Shown: positions 54,094 to 63,709, numbered from the stretch's first letter. The stretch: DNA of 64,000 nucleotides from Vibrio gallicus (GCF_024346875.1 NZ_AP024872.1:496001-560000), one strand, 5' to 3'. Translations and numbers: made by a program. The notes: generated from the letters alone by a model not told the origin.

Positions 54094-55062
54094 ATGAACT
54101 CAACCTTAGATACGGTTTTACAACTCAAGCAACAAATGAAAAAGTCCGTTATCGGACAACAACATATGGTTGATACTCTGCTAGTCGCACTGCTGACTAA
54201 TGGCAACGTGCTATTAGAGGGCCTGCCTGGCACCGCTAAAACCCGCTCCATTAAAGCGTTAGCCGCCTCTCTCTCGGTTAGTTTAGGACGCGTGCAGTTT
54301 ACCCCTGACCTACTCCCCTCAGACGTCACCGGCACTGAGATCTACCAAGATGTAGATGGGAAGCCAACCCTCACCTTTCAACCGGGCCCAGTGTTTAACA
54401 ATTTGCTCCTTGCAGATGAAATTAACCGCTCACCAGCTAAGGTTCAGGCCGCGCTACTAGAAGCGATGGAAGAGCGTCAAATCACGGTTGCAGGCAAGAC
54501 CTATAAGCTTCCCGATCTATTCATGGTACTCGCTACCCAAAACCCGGTAGAGCAAGAAGGTACCTATCCGCTGCCAGAGGCGCAGATGGATCGCTTTATC
54601 ATGAAAATAAACCTCGATTACCCCGATGCCAAGGCCGAAGAGCAGATCATAAGAATGGTACGAGCTGAAGATCAGCCGCAATCCTCTGCAGATGAACCAA
54701 TTGATCCACAATGTATTTTTGACGCGAGACAACAAATTCGAGACATCTATTGCAGTGATGCGGTGTTGCAATACATGGTTGCCATCATAGTCGCGACCCG
54801 CCAGCCGCAAAACTATGCCGACTCGCCTCTGGCGCAATGGATAGCGGTAGGATCAAGCCCAAGGGCGACTATCGCATTAGATAAATGCGCTCGCGCTATG
54901 GCGTGGTTAAAAGGTAAAGAATTTGTCGACCCTGATGATGTTCGTGCGGTGGTGCATGGGGTACTGCGTCACCGTCTAATTCTTTCCTATGATGCGTTGG
55001 CTGAAGGCATCAGCTCAGACAAAGTAATAGATGAAATCCTTGCGCAAGTCGCTGTAGCCTAA
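54094..55062 (+). CDS. MoxR family AAA+ ATPase
   Basis: 322 aa. Walker A is EGLPGTAKTRS (43-51) and Walker B LLLADEINRSP (about 105-113). Sensor 1 is LATQNPVEQEG, and the C-terminal lid is present (SSPRATIALDKCARA). MoxR ATPases act as chaperones for VWA-domain partner proteins encoded beside them. First gene of a seven-gene operon, 14 bases before the DUF58 gene, with a sigma-54 promoter directly upstream. GGTGGA lies before the ATG. Confidence 0.95.
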   Translation: MNSTLDTVLQLKQQMKKSVIGQQHMVDTLLVALLTNGNVLLEGLPGTAKTRSIKALAASLSVSLGRVQFTPDLLPSDVTGTEIYQDVDGKPTLTFQPGPVFNNLLLADEINRSPAKVQAALLEAMEERQITVAGKTYKLPDLFMVLATQNPVEQEGTYPLPEAQMDRFIMKINLDYPDAKAEEQIIRMVRAEDQPQSSADEPIDPQCIFDARQQIRDIYCSDAVLQYMVAIIVATRQPQNYADSPLAQWIAVGSSPRATIALDKCARAMAWLKGKEFVDPDDVRAVVHGVLRHRLILSYDALAEGISSDKVIDEILAQVAVA

Positions 55063-55076
55063 GTCGGAGCAATTCA

Positions 55077-56003
55077 ATGAGCTCGCCAATAATCGATCCT
55101 CAGATCTATACCACCCTAGATGCGTTGCGCCGCTTAAAACATAAGGCAACTGGCTTTGACTTTTTACCAAATCAACCAGTCAATAGCCTATTAACCGGTC
55201 GCCATGTGTCTAAGTTACGCGGTCGAGGGTTAAACTTCGAAGAGATGCGCCATTATCAGTTTGGGGATGACATCCGAACCATGGATTGGAAAGTCACCAT
55301 GCGCACCGGTAAACCGCATATTAAAGTGTTCTCAGAAGAACGCGAACGCAATGTGTACCTGTTGGTTGACCAAAGGACCAGTATGTTTTTTGGCAGCACT
55401 GGGGTGATGAAATCAGTCATTGCTGCGGAAATTGCCGCGTTAATTGCATGGAAGATCGTAGCGAGCACCGACCGAGTAGGCGCAATTGTGTTCAATGACA
55501 CATCCGCCGTTCCTCTGGCGCCATCACGCAGTAGCAACCATGTTTTGAAAATTTTGCATCAGATCGTGCTTAAGAACCAGCAACTCAAAGCCCAGCTGGC
55601 AAGCCAGTCGCACAGCGACTCATTTAACAAACTGTTTCATCAAGCCAAACGCTTAGTAAAGCATGATGGGTTAGTCATCCTCATTACCGATGGCTACGGC
55701 TACGATGCGCACAGTGAACAGCAGATAAGAGCGCTATGTAAGCACAATGATGTTGTACTGTGCCATGTCACAGACCCCCTTGAGCATAATCTAGCCCAGG
55801 TGAACAATATGGTATTGAGCGATGGCGAGTTGCAGATATCTTTATCTGGAGAACAACGAGGTATTGGTGAGCGATTTTCTTCCGATGTCAGGCAATCCAT
55901 TGATGCCTTTCGTCAGGTAGCCAACAAGTATCGTATTCCTGTGCTTGAATTTTCAACACTGCTTCCTGCCGAGAAGCAATTAAGAACAGCATTGGGAGCG
56001 TAA
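55077..56003 (+). CDS. DUF58 protein
   Basis: 308 aa. The DUF58 signature is RGLNFEEMRHYQFGDDIRTMDWKVTMRTG in pattern (EMR-x-Y-x-x-G-D-D-x-R-x-I/M-D-W), followed by KVFSEERERNVYLLVDQRTSMFFG, a VWA-like fold with an altered metal site. DUF58 proteins always travel with MoxR and VWA proteins and are presumed partners of the ATPase. Ribosome binding site CGGAG precedes the ATG. Confidence 0.93.
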   Translation: MSSPIIDPQIYTTLDALRRLKHKATGFDFLPNQPVNSLLTGRHVSKLRGRGLNFEEMRHYQFGDDIRTMDWKVTMRTGKPHIKVFSEERERNVYLLVDQRTSMFFGSTGVMKSVIAAEIAALIAWKIVASTDRVGAIVFNDTSAVPLAPSRSSNHVLKILHQIVLKNQQLKAQLASQSHSDSFNKLFHQAKRLVKHDGLVILITDGYGYDAHSEQQIRALCKHNDVVLCHVTDPLEHNLAQVNNMVLSDGELQISLSGEQRGIGERFSSDVRQSIDAFRQVANKYRIPVLEFSTLLPAEKQLRTALGA

Positions 56004-56005
56004 TC

Positions 56006-56515
56006 ATGAGTACTGATACCGCTATCAATACCTTAAAACCCATCAGCTTAAACCCGATGTTGTCCGAGTTAACCGAACCGGATCTACCACAAGCGGTTTC
56101 ATGGTTACCCAATGCACCGGGTTGGGCAGTAGTCGCCTTATTAATATTGACCTTTGTACTATACCGAAGCTACTTAGTATGGCGTCGCTATCAGGCCAAT
56201 GCTTATCGAAGAATGGCGCTATTAGAGCTTGAACAACTGCGACTTAAGCAAGATGGCATACAGCAACTTCCGCAGTTACTTCGTCGAACGGCGCTGTACG
56301 CCTACCCTAGACGAACGGTTTCTCCTGTTATTGGAAAGCAGTGGGAACAGTGGCTCGATAAGCAATGTAAAGGCTGTCAATTTGCGACTACCTTTTCAGG
56401 GATGCTGGCAAGCCTTGCCTACGCCCCAATAAACACTTACAGCCAACCGCAGTATCAACAATTGATCCAACATATCGCGCAATGGATAGCACTGCATGAG
56501 GTAGACCATGATTGA
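56006..56515 (+). CDS. DUF4381 membrane protein
   Basis: 169 aa with one membrane helix (GWAVVALLILTFVLYRSYLVWRRY, about 35-58). The helix is preceded by LPQAVSWLPNAPGW and followed by a cytoplasmic helical region LLRRTALYAYPRR, typical of DUF4381. It starts two bases after the DUF58 stop and overlaps the next VWA gene by eight bases. A conserved member of the MoxR/Bat operons of gammaproteobacteria; no known activity. Confidence 0.88.
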   Translation: MSTDTAINTLKPISLNPMLSELTEPDLPQAVSWLPNAPGWAVVALLILTFVLYRSYLVWRRYQANAYRRMALLELEQLRLKQDGIQQLPQLLRRTALYAYPRRTVSPVIGKQWEQWLDKQCKGCQFATTFSGMLASLAYAPINTYSQPQYQQLIQHIAQWIALHEVDHD

Positions 56516-57533
56516 ATTTGAATATCCGTTCGCATTTCTTTTGATATTGCTACCCCTCTTTATCTATCGATTTTTTCCGACCTATCAAGCCTCGAAACAG
56601 GGACTTCAGGTGCCGTTTTTTCAGCGCCTGATTAAGGTTTCCGAGCAGCAACCATCGAAGGGCTCGACCACCCTAGTACGCAACAAGGTTCAGTGGGTAC
56701 TGGTGGTGATAAGCTATCTGTCGCTGGTAGCGGCTATCGCCAAGCCAATGTGGGTAGGCGAGCCAATCGAGCAAAAAAAATCCGCGCGCGAGATCATGGT
56801 GGCCCTTGATCTTTCTGGTTCAATGTCTGAACAAGATTTTACCGACAAGCAAGGTATCAAACATGACAGACTCACAATTGCAAAACAGGTACTGGCAGAA
56901 TTTGGTCAACGCCGCGAGCACGACAGGCTTGGACTGATCCTGTTTGCAGATGCCGCTTACGTACAAGCGCCATTCACCGAAGACACTCACACATGGCTTG
57001 AACTGCTGAGCGATGTAGAGCTTGGGTATGCTGGATTTCAAACCGCATTTGGGGATGCGATTGGGCTTTCTATCGCCATATTTGAACAAGAGCAAAGCAA
57101 ACAACGGGTATTAATCTTGCTAACCGATGGTGACGATACCAGCTCTAAGATACCCCCGATAAAAGCTGCCGAGATTGCGGCTAAATACGGGGTAAAGATC
57201 TACACCATTGCCATTGGCGATCCAACTACCAAGGGCCGTTATAAGATGGATCTTCCAACCCTACAGTCGGTATCCGACATCACCAAGGGACGGATGTTCC
57301 ATGCTATGAATCGTGCAGAACTAGAACAGGCATATGAAGCGATTAACAATCTGGAGCAGCAGCAGTTTGAGCTGCTTACCCATAGGCCAAAGCACAGTTT
57401 ACATCACTGGGCATATGCAATATGTCTGATTGCCAACCTGATGGCCGCGATTTTCGTTTGCCTAATGAAATGGCAGCAGCAAACACGCATCAATACCCTT
57501 GTACGCCGTACTCAGGAGCTGAGCAATGAATAG
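56508..57533 (+). CDS. VWA domain protein, BatA-like
   Basis: 341 aa. Two membrane helices at the N-terminus (about 8-22 and 62-78) are followed by a von Willebrand factor A domain with a complete MIDAS motif DLSGSM (Asp101, Ser103, Ser105) and TDGDDTSS. A third helix lies near 303-323. The VWA domain is expected in the periplasm, where MIDAS proteins bind ligands through Mg2+. Overlaps both neighbours by eight bases. Confidence 0.93.
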   Translation: MIEFEYPFAFLLILLPLFIYRFFPTYQASKQGLQVPFFQRLIKVSEQQPSKGSTTLVRNKVQWVLVVISYLSLVAAIAKPMWVGEPIEQKKSAREIMVALDLSGSMSEQDFTDKQGIKHDRLTIAKQVLAEFGQRREHDRLGLILFADAAYVQAPFTEDTHTWLELLSDVELGYAGFQTAFGDAIGLSIAIFEQEQSKQRVLILLTDGDDTSSKIPPIKAAEIAAKYGVKIYTIAIGDPTTKGRYKMDLPTLQSVSDITKGRMFHAMNRAELEQAYEAINNLEQQQFELLTHRPKHSLHHWAYAICLIANLMAAIFVCLMKWQQQTRINTLVRRTQELSNE

Positions 57534-58509
57534 TCTATCTGATGGAGCGCTCATCAATGTCCTCAGCAATTTCCATTTTCTACGTCCATGGTGGTTACTT
57601 GCGATAGTGCCGTTTGCTGTCATCTATTATCTAATGACTAAGGCAGATGATCTTACATCTCAATGGCAATCTGTGATGTCAAAAAACATGATAGCGCATC
57701 TCACCGTACATCCTCAGCGTCAGGTGCGTTTCACCCCAATACGTCTATTTAGTTTGTTTGCGCTACTGTCGACCATCGTTATGGCAGGCCCTAGCTGGAA
57801 CCGACAACCGGCACCTTTTTTTGAAGATAACGCAGAGCTAATCGTGGCTCTCGACGTCTCTGGCTCTATGTCTAACACTGATATTCAGCCTTCACGTCTT
57901 GAGCGAGCAAAGCAAAAAATTGTGCAATTAATAGACCGTCGAGGCGACGCTAAAACCGGGCTAGTGGTATACGGTGGAAGTGCGCACGTGGCGATGCCGG
58001 TAACCAAAGACCGAGCGCTATTTCACTATTTTATTGATGTGTTGGATGCAAGCCTGCTACCAAATCAAGACTCAAATCCAAGCTCAGCGATAGGGCCGAT
58101 TGTCAGGTTACTACAGCAGTCTAAGGTTCCGTCTACGGTACTGATCGTGACCGATAAAACCAACTCCGAGGCCATCAAAGCGATGACGGAGAGCTTTAGT
58201 GGACTACAGCACCAAGTATTGGTGTGGGCAATCGGTGAAAACCCAGATAGTGGTCGCAACGGCAACGCGTTAACCTCGGCTCAACTACAGGATTTAAGCC
58301 AGTTAGCACAAGCTGGGCATGGCGTTATGACCCCATTTACCCATAATGCGGATGACGTAGATCAGGTCTATCGTAATATTCAAAGCAATCTTTTTGCAGT
58401 AGATGACAAGGCCAGCCCATGGGTAGATGCTGGCTATGGCCTGCTATTTTTTCTTCTTCCTATCCAGTTAATGTGGTTTAGACGAGGGTGGACTCTGCAA
58501 TGGAAATAA
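57526..58509 (+). CDS. VWA domain protein, BatB-like
   Basis: 327 aa. Membrane helices near 21-37 and 73-88, then a VWA domain with MIDAS DVSGSM (Asp110, Ser112, Ser114), and a C-terminal helix AGYGLLFFLLPIQLMWF. Similar layout to the preceding gene, so the two arose by duplication or form a heteromeric pair, as BatA and BatB do. Start overlaps the previous stop; the next gene starts within its last codons. Confidence 0.93.
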   Translation: MNSLSDGALINVLSNFHFLRPWWLLAIVPFAVIYYLMTKADDLTSQWQSVMSKNMIAHLTVHPQRQVRFTPIRLFSLFALLSTIVMAGPSWNRQPAPFFEDNAELIVALDVSGSMSNTDIQPSRLERAKQKIVQLIDRRGDAKTGLVVYGGSAHVAMPVTKDRALFHYFIDVLDASLLPNQDSNPSSAIGPIVRLLQQSKVPSTVLIVTDKTNSEAIKAMTESFSGLQHQVLVWAIGENPDSGRNGNALTSAQLQDLSQLAQAGHGVMTPFTHNADDVDQVYRNIQSNLFAVDDKASPWVDAGYGLLFFLLPIQLMWFRRGWTLQWK

Positions 58510-59129
58510 CATTTAACAATCTGTGGCAATACTTACGCACCCGCCCCGTATGGCAGTGGTTATTCGCTCTTCTCATCGTGGGGTGTGGCTGGTGGTTTGT
58601 CGCACCGCAAAGCTTTGTTTCGGCGTGGTTATCTCACAACCAGCAAGCGCAAATTCACTTCAATGCTGGTGAGTACGATAGCGCGCAACGTCTATACGAT
58701 GATCCGCAGTGGCAGGCGCACAGCGCCTATTTGGCCGGTGATTTTGCTAGCGCGGCATCAATATTAGAAACGCGCCAAGACCTACACTCTCAGTTTCTAC
58801 TGGCAAATGTATATGCTTACTCAGGACAGTTGCAACAAGCCCAAGAGCTCTACCAACAGCTCCAATCGGTAGATAAATATAAGGCGGTTGCCACACAAAA
58901 TATTGAGGTAATCAAGGCTGCTATTGAACAAATAAAGAATGCGCCACCACAAAAACAAGAGTCTGAAAAAGTGATTGATGATAGGAATATTGTGGGTGAA
59001 GAGTCGGAGCAAGAAGCAGACAACAAAATACAGATCTCAGATACCGTTTGGTTAAAGCAAGTCAGGCAGAACCCATCAAAATTTTTACGCCAGAAGTTTC
59101 AGCAGGAATATGCACATGAGCAAGAATAG
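58500..59129 (+). CDS. TPR protein, BatC-like
   Basis: 209 aa from the ATG at 58500; a GTG at 58488 is possible but sits on top of the ribosome binding site GAGGG. One membrane helix (WQWLFALLIVGCGWWFV) precedes TPR-type repeats: AQIHFNAGEYDSAQRLYDDPQWQ and LLANVYAYSGQLQQAQELYQQLQ. The tail is acidic. Such proteins hold the Bat complex together. Overlaps the preceding VWA gene by ten bases. Confidence 0.85.
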   Translation: MEITFNNLWQYLRTRPVWQWLFALLIVGCGWWFVAPQSFVSAWLSHNQQAQIHFNAGEYDSAQRLYDDPQWQAHSAYLAGDFASAASILETRQDLHSQFLLANVYAYSGQLQQAQELYQQLQSVDKYKAVATQNIEVIKAAIEQIKNAPPQKQESEKVIDDRNIVGEESEQEADNKIQISDTVWLKQVRQNPSKFLRQKFQQEYAHEQE

Positions 59130-60450
59130 ACACCTTACCTACCTACCTTGGTTACCACTTTGCATGGGCGTGCTGATCTATGTAGTTTTTCAGACATCTG
59201 CGCTCGCTTCCACTGACTTTGACAACATGCTCAAGCGCGGCGACTTAGCGGTTAATATTAAGGTGATTGATCAAAGTATTGTGCCAAAACAGCAGACCAC
59301 AGTGGAGGTTGAGATCAAGAGTGCGCTGCCATTTTCTGGGCAATTAACCCTGCCCTATATTGATATAAAAGATGCCGTTGTAGCCAAGCAAAAACCGCAG
59401 ATTACGGGTTCGACTTATCAGGCAGATGGAAAGAATTGGTTCGTTAAAAAAATACAATTTCACGTCTTTCCGCTGCAGCAAGGGCAATTTCAGATCCCAA
59501 GCTTCAATCTCGATGTTGAACTAAAAACGTCACCACAACACAATAGTAAGGGCCGTATATCGACGCCTGCGACAGCTTTTGATGTGTCACTGCCACAGGC
59601 TTTGCACAATCAAAAGTCTTATGTAGTGGGCAGTGATGCCACACTTACCCTTGCCACCGACAAACCAATGAACCAAGCATTTAGCGCTGGGGATGCAGTG
59701 GTACTTACCTATCAACTTAAGGTGAAAAACTCAGATATTGTAGTATTGCCCGAGCTTTTGATACCTAATATACAAGGGGTAGATATCTATCCTAAGCCGG
59801 TTGCCAAAGAGAACGTATTTGACAGGCTGAGTAAACGCAATACCGCGACTTTGACCCAGGTTGTGACCTTGGTCTTTCAGCAGTCCGGAAAACTTACCCT
59901 TCCAGGCCAAAGCGTTAAATGGTGGGACAATAAAACCCAAACAGAGCACACCCTAAGTACAGATACACTTACCATTCAAATTGGGGAAGATACTCGGTCT
60001 ATTAATGCACAACCCACCTCTTTTCTCCCACAATTGAGCCGCCTTCAATGGCTATATATCGGGATAGGGTTAATGATTACCGCATCCGTAATTGTGCTGA
60101 GCAAGCGTTATATGACAAGCCGCGCTAAAGCCAAGCGCCAGCTACAACCTGCCACCAATCAACCAGATTTAGCCCGTCATAAAAAGCAGATTATAAGTGC
60201 CGTCCAAGCGCAACACTATCCACTCGCAGTTGAGCACATATACCATTATGCCAACTGCGCGACATTCGAAGCGCGTTTAGACACCCAATCTCGTGAGATA
60301 TGGGATCAATTGCTACAACTAAGCTATAGCGATAACGCCCAGTGTCCTGCGATTACGCTGCAACAAATAGAGACCTTGCTGAGCGCTATATCTGCCCCCG
60401 CTAAGGCCGCTAGCTCTGGCTTCAGGTTCGATTTAAGGCTTAACCCATGA
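59116..60450 (+). CDS. BatD-like protein
   Basis: 444 aa from the ATG at 59116 (AGGA nine bases upstream; an ATG at 59110 is too close). Signal peptide-like start and a membrane-proximal ASTDFDNMLKRGDL. Immunoglobulin-like beta domains follow with the motif TYQADGKNWFVKKIQFHVFPLQQGQFQIPSF. A membrane helix (LYIGIGLMITASVIVLSKRYM, about 315-335) leads to a cytoplasmic tail. This is the BatD/oxygen-tolerance domain order. Last gene of the operon; 89 bases before the next gene. Confidence 0.9.
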   Translation: MSKNRHLTYLPWLPLCMGVLIYVVFQTSALASTDFDNMLKRGDLAVNIKVIDQSIVPKQQTTVEVEIKSALPFSGQLTLPYIDIKDAVVAKQKPQITGSTYQADGKNWFVKKIQFHVFPLQQGQFQIPSFNLDVELKTSPQHNSKGRISTPATAFDVSLPQALHNQKSYVVGSDATLTLATDKPMNQAFSAGDAVVLTYQLKVKNSDIVVLPELLIPNIQGVDIYPKPVAKENVFDRLSKRNTATLTQVVTLVFQQSGKLTLPGQSVKWWDNKTQTEHTLSTDTLTIQIGEDTRSINAQPTSFLPQLSRLQWLYIGIGLMITASVIVLSKRYMTSRAKAKRQLQPATNQPDLARHKKQIISAVQAQHYPLAVEHIYHYANCATFEARLDTQSREIWDQLLQLSYSDNAQCPAITLQQIETLLSAISAPAKAASSGFRFDLRLNP

Positions 60451-60539
60451 GTTAAAATGGATAGCAATACAATCATTTCTTGGTTTATGCGGCATTTACT
60501 GCGACAATTCAGCGGTAATCAATATATCAACGGATACCT

Positions 60540-60779
60540 ATGAAACTTTTAGTTCGCAACCTCGCTCGCACCACCACAGAACATGAACTCCGTGTTTTAT
60601 TTTCAGCTCATGGCACGGTCAAAGAATGTACGCTGGTATTGGACCAAGAAACAGGTGCCTCTAAAGGTTTTGCTTTTGTAGAAATGCCAGAGATGTCTGA
60701 AGCAAGAGAAGCTATCAAACAACTCAACATGACTGAAGTTGCTAAAAGTAAGATCCGAGTTAAAAAAGCCACGGTTTAA
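60540..60779 (+). CDS. RRM-domain RNA-binding protein
   Basis: 79 aa, a single RNA recognition motif with nothing else. RNP2 is LLVRNL at residues 3-8 and RNP1 is KGFAFVEM around 41-48, with the aromatic residues at the expected positions. Bacterial single-RRM proteins occur in cyanobacteria and in some gammaproteobacteria including vibrios, sometimes cold induced. Probable single-stranded RNA chaperone. It follows the Bat operon but has 89 bases of its own leader. Ends in a strong terminator. Confidence 0.93.
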   Translation: MKLLVRNLARTTTEHELRVLFSAHGTVKECTLVLDQETGASKGFAFVEMPEMSEAREAIKQLNMTEVAKSKIRVKKATV

Positions 60780-60800
60780 TACAAACTCGCAGTCAAAGAT

Positions 60801-60840
60801 AAATACAGACCCCGGCACAAGATGTCGGGGTCTGTATTTT
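60801..60840 (+). terminator. intrinsic terminator of the RRM gene
   Basis: A very long stem (AATACAGACCCCG/CGGGGTCTGTATT with one extra pair) around a short loop, ending in TTTT on the plus strand. Confidence 0.93.
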
Positions 60841-60906
60841 AGTCACGTTAAATTGCAATTTGCGCCTATACTTGGCGTTTTCGTGTAACCCTTCAAGCGC
60901 ACATTC

Positions 60907-62151
60907 ATGGCATCACTAAAAAAAGAAATCACCCTTATTGGCGGCATAGGACAGATGTCCACGACCTTACTTGGTACTGGATTGTTTATGGTTCCAGCAA
61001 TTGCGGCCACTATCGCCAATCAAGATCTCTTATGGGCATGGTGGTTTCTGATCCTCGCTGTCTGCCCTATTGCCATGACATTCGCCGCCTTAGGTAAACG
61101 CTACCCCAATGCAGGCGGCGCCTCATATTTTGTAAAGATGGCATTTGGCCCGCGCCTTGAAAAAGCGATTGCATTGCTTTTTATTAGCGTGATTCCGGTC
61201 GGCGTTCCTGCCGCAGTTGCCATCGCAGGTGGGTTTGCACAGCAGCTATTACCCAGTGCATTAGCCTCACCGGTCATCGCTCAGTTACTTATTGTGGCGC
61301 TGCTGATGGCCGTCAATCTGGCTGGAAGTAAATCCTCTAGCCGCTTACAAACAGCCATTGCACTTGGCATAGTGCTACTAATCGGTCTATTTCTCTATAA
61401 AGGGGATATCAGCGGCTATGATGTGGCGCCTCACAATCTAACTGCAATTGAACCAAGTACGATTGGGCCTGCAATTGCTGTTATGTTCTGGTGTTTTGTA
61501 GGTATCGAGGCTTTTGCGCATATGGGAGAAGAGTTCAAAAACCCTGAGCGCGATTATCCAATTGCGATTCTGGTTGGCTGTTTACTGGCCGGGATTGCGT
61601 ACTACCTTTTCTCGGTGGTGGTCCTTAAGCATCACGCCTATGGAACGCCCCAACTCAATACGACCTCAGTGCCCTTTTTAGCTAATAAACTATTCGGTTC
61701 ACAGGCGACTTGGTTAATTAGTATTATGGGATTCTTAGCCTGCTTTGCCACGATTAATCTATATACCCAAAGCCTTTCGCGGATGCTGTGGTCACTGGCT
61801 CGTGAATACAAACCTAACAGCAAAATGGCCGAATTATCCAGACAAGGCGTGCCGGCAACCGCGACGATTAGCGTAGGGATAGTCATCGCTTTGGCTTGTG
61901 TGTTTGGACATTACTCCGGCTTAGATATTGAACTATTTCTAACTCTCGCCAATGGGATCTTTGTGGTGATCTATCTGTTTGCAATGTGGAGCGCAGTACG
62001 ACTGTTACAAGGTGTGGGACGTTATATCGCAATGCTGGCTTTGGCGCTGTGCCTAGTGGTGTTCTTTTTTATTGGAATAGTTATGAGCTATGCGGTGATT
62101 GTTCTGGTTTTGCTGTGGTTGGTAATTCCCAAATTTACATCACCTGCATAG
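60907..62151 (+). CDS. yjeH: L-methionine/branched-chain amino acid exporter YjeH
   Basis: 414 aa, the size of E. coli YjeH (418). About twelve membrane helices. The APC-family start GIGQMSTTLLGTGLFMVPAIAA matches YjeH closely, as does LFISVIPVGVPAAVAIAGGFAQQ. It exports methionine and branched-chain amino acids across the inner membrane. Monocistronic; convergent with a small membrane protein gene. Confidence 0.9.
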   Translation: MASLKKEITLIGGIGQMSTTLLGTGLFMVPAIAATIANQDLLWAWWFLILAVCPIAMTFAALGKRYPNAGGASYFVKMAFGPRLEKAIALLFISVIPVGVPAAVAIAGGFAQQLLPSALASPVIAQLLIVALLMAVNLAGSKSSSRLQTAIALGIVLLIGLFLYKGDISGYDVAPHNLTAIEPSTIGPAIAVMFWCFVGIEAFAHMGEEFKNPERDYPIAILVGCLLAGIAYYLFSVVVLKHHAYGTPQLNTTSVPFLANKLFGSQATWLISIMGFLACFATINLYTQSLSRMLWSLAREYKPNSKMAELSRQGVPATATISVGIVIALACVFGHYSGLDIELFLTLANGIFVVIYLFAMWSAVRLLQGVGRYIAMLALALCLVVFFFIGIVMSYAVIVLVLLWLVIPKFTSPA

Positions 62152-62167
62152 TCTTTAAGTATGGCTT

Positions 62168-62515
62168 TTAAGCGAACAGTTCAGCGTTTTTCTGTTTGAT
62201 CTTGTTGAGATCTTTTTCTTCAATATGAGAAATAACAAAGCCGCGGTGCAGCAAGTTTCGAATATATATGCGATTATAAACCGCCGCAATCGCGATATTT
62301 AAAAGCGTACCAAACGCAGATACATAGGCAAAATACCCCGGTCCTACCCACACAGAAAGAATGGTTGGCACAACTAAGATCAATACCCACAACCAATCTC
62401 GTCGTGCTAGTGGAACAAACATTCCACAAAAAAGTAGTGACCATGAAAAACCAAGTGGAGCTTCTTTAACTGCGCCAGACTCGTTATTCTTTAATGTGAT
62501 TTTTGCATATGCCAT
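62168..62515 (-). CDS. small membrane protein, possibly DUF2628-like
   Basis: 115 aa with two to three hydrophobic helices (FSWSLLFCGMFVPLARRDW, WVLILVVPTILSVWVG, YFAYVSAFGTLLNIAIAA). The pattern of a short polar N-terminus, FSW-x-x-x-F-x-x-F-x-P-x-x-R-x-D-W and a C-terminal N-x-x-Y-I-R-x-L resembles DUF2628-type proteins. Function unknown. Standard ribosome binding site (AAAGG). Confidence 0.7.
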   Translation of the reverse strand: MAYAKITLKNNESGAVKEAPLGFSWSLLFCGMFVPLARRDWLWVLILVVPTILSVWVGPGYFAYVSAFGTLLNIAIAAVYNRIYIRNLLHRGFVISHIEEKDLNKIKQKNAELFA

Positions 62516-62583
62516 ATTGATGTGCCTTTGAATGTACAGCGCTACATTCTCGGCCTATTTACTGCATAAATCTGCATACAAAC

Positions 62584-63153
62584 TTAAGATTTTAAATTTG
62601 ACTCAAATTCACTGCGCAATAACCCATACTGATATTCGTCTCCCCAGCTTCCCTTAAAAAAGATGTTCTGTACAAAATGGGCCTCTCGGCGAAAACCAAG
62701 TTTCTCTAATAATTTATAAGAGGCTTGGTTTAGGGTATCGGTTGTGGCGGTTATGCGGTGTCTTTTAAGATCCGTGAACACGTATTCTACAAAGCGGCTC
62801 ACCGCTTCGAAAGCAACCTGTTGTCTTTGATAATCTGGTGCGACAGTAAAGCCAATCTCTATTTGATCCTCATCCACAAAATGGACCGCTATATCCCCTA
62901 CCAGATCATCCTCATTTTGAGATGCTATAGCCAGTTGCCACCAGCTATCATTCTCCCCAAAGCGGGAGTAATCCATGCGCTTAAATAGGCTCATCGCATC
63001 ATCAATAGAATAATCACTCCAACTTTGATATTTGGTTACCTCATCATTGGCTCGATATCGCGCAAAAGCCGCGAGATCCTTTTCTTGAAATGGGCGCACA
63101 ACAAAGCGAGTGGTAGTCAATATAGGAACAGATAGATGAGTAGGATTAGACAT
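62584..63153 (-). CDS. GNAT acetyltransferase, RimJ/RimL type
   Basis: 189 aa from the ATG at 63153 (CGGGA upstream). The RimJ/RimL pattern starts TTRFVVRPFQEKDLAAFARY. Motif A is IGFTVAPDYQRQQVAFEAVSR, and motif B is HRITATTDTLNQASYKLLEKLGF. In motif A the usual RGxG is RQQV, so acetyl-CoA contacts may differ. Substrate unknown. Lies 28 bases after the Nudix gene on the same strand. Confidence 0.88.
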   Translation of the reverse strand: MSNPTHLSVPILTTTRFVVRPFQEKDLAAFARYRANDEVTKYQSWSDYSIDDAMSLFKRMDYSRFGENDSWWQLAIASQNEDDLVGDIAVHFVDEDQIEIGFTVAPDYQRQQVAFEAVSRFVEYVFTDLKRHRITATTDTLNQASYKLLEKLGFRREAHFVQNIFFKGSWGDEYQYGLLRSEFESNLKS

Positions 63154-63181
63154 GATTTTCCCGTGATTAATGGTGGTGGTA

Positions 63182-63709
63182 TTATGCAACAGGCAATAGC
63201 TCTTTTTGAATAAGGTGTAGCAGGAAGGTTTCGCGCTGGATACTTAACCCTTGTTTGGCACTTTGAGCCATGGTTTTTTCATTATGTGCAATGGCATCTA
63301 CCAGCGGCACCCATTGGGCCTGCATTCCATTTTTGATCTCGTACTCTTCAAAATTAGGCTCTCCCAATTCGCTGTCCACATCACAGGTAAAACAGTACGA
63401 GTGCATGTGCATTACATCGGCATCATCTTTATGCCAAGGTCTAAATTCCTCATACACCCCGAATGGCTTAATATTACGGATATTTACAGCACCCGTTTCT
63501 TCTTCAAGCTCGCGCACCATACCTTTGATCAGATCTTCGTCCTGCTCTAGGCCTCCACCCGGTAGCGAATAGTCCTCATAACGCTCGGTATACAAAAGCA
63601 GAATTTTGTCACCCTGTAACGCAATGGCGCGTGTTGCCATTCTCTGAACGATACAGACTTTATCCAAATGTACTATATCGGGATGGGTTGCAGTGTGGAG
63701 ATGACGCAT
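63182..63709 (-). CDS. Nudix hydrolase
   Basis: 175 aa. The Nudix box GGGLEQDEDLIKGMVRELEEETG (around residues 51-73) fits G-x5-E-x7-R-E-U-x-E-E-x-G exactly, so metal binding and catalysis should be intact. Preceded by ATRAIALQGDKILLLYTERYEDYSLPG. Nudix enzymes cleave nucleoside diphosphates linked to another group; the substrate is not evident. An internal ATG (MATRAIAL) would give a shorter protein, but the N-terminus reads as coding. Confidence 0.9.
   Translation of the reverse strand: MRHLHTATHPDIVHLDKVCIVQRMATRAIALQGDKILLLYTERYEDYSLPGGGLEQDEDLIKGMVRELEEETGAVNIRNIKPFGVYEEFRPWHKDDADVMHMHSYCFTCDVDSELGEPNFEEYEIKNGMQAQWVPLVDAIAHNEKTMAQSAKQGLSIQRETFLLHLIQKELLPVA

Noticed and set aside
54517..54837. 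106-aa minus-strand frame inside moxR
   Set aside because: Antisense to conserved AAA+ motifs; no independent support.
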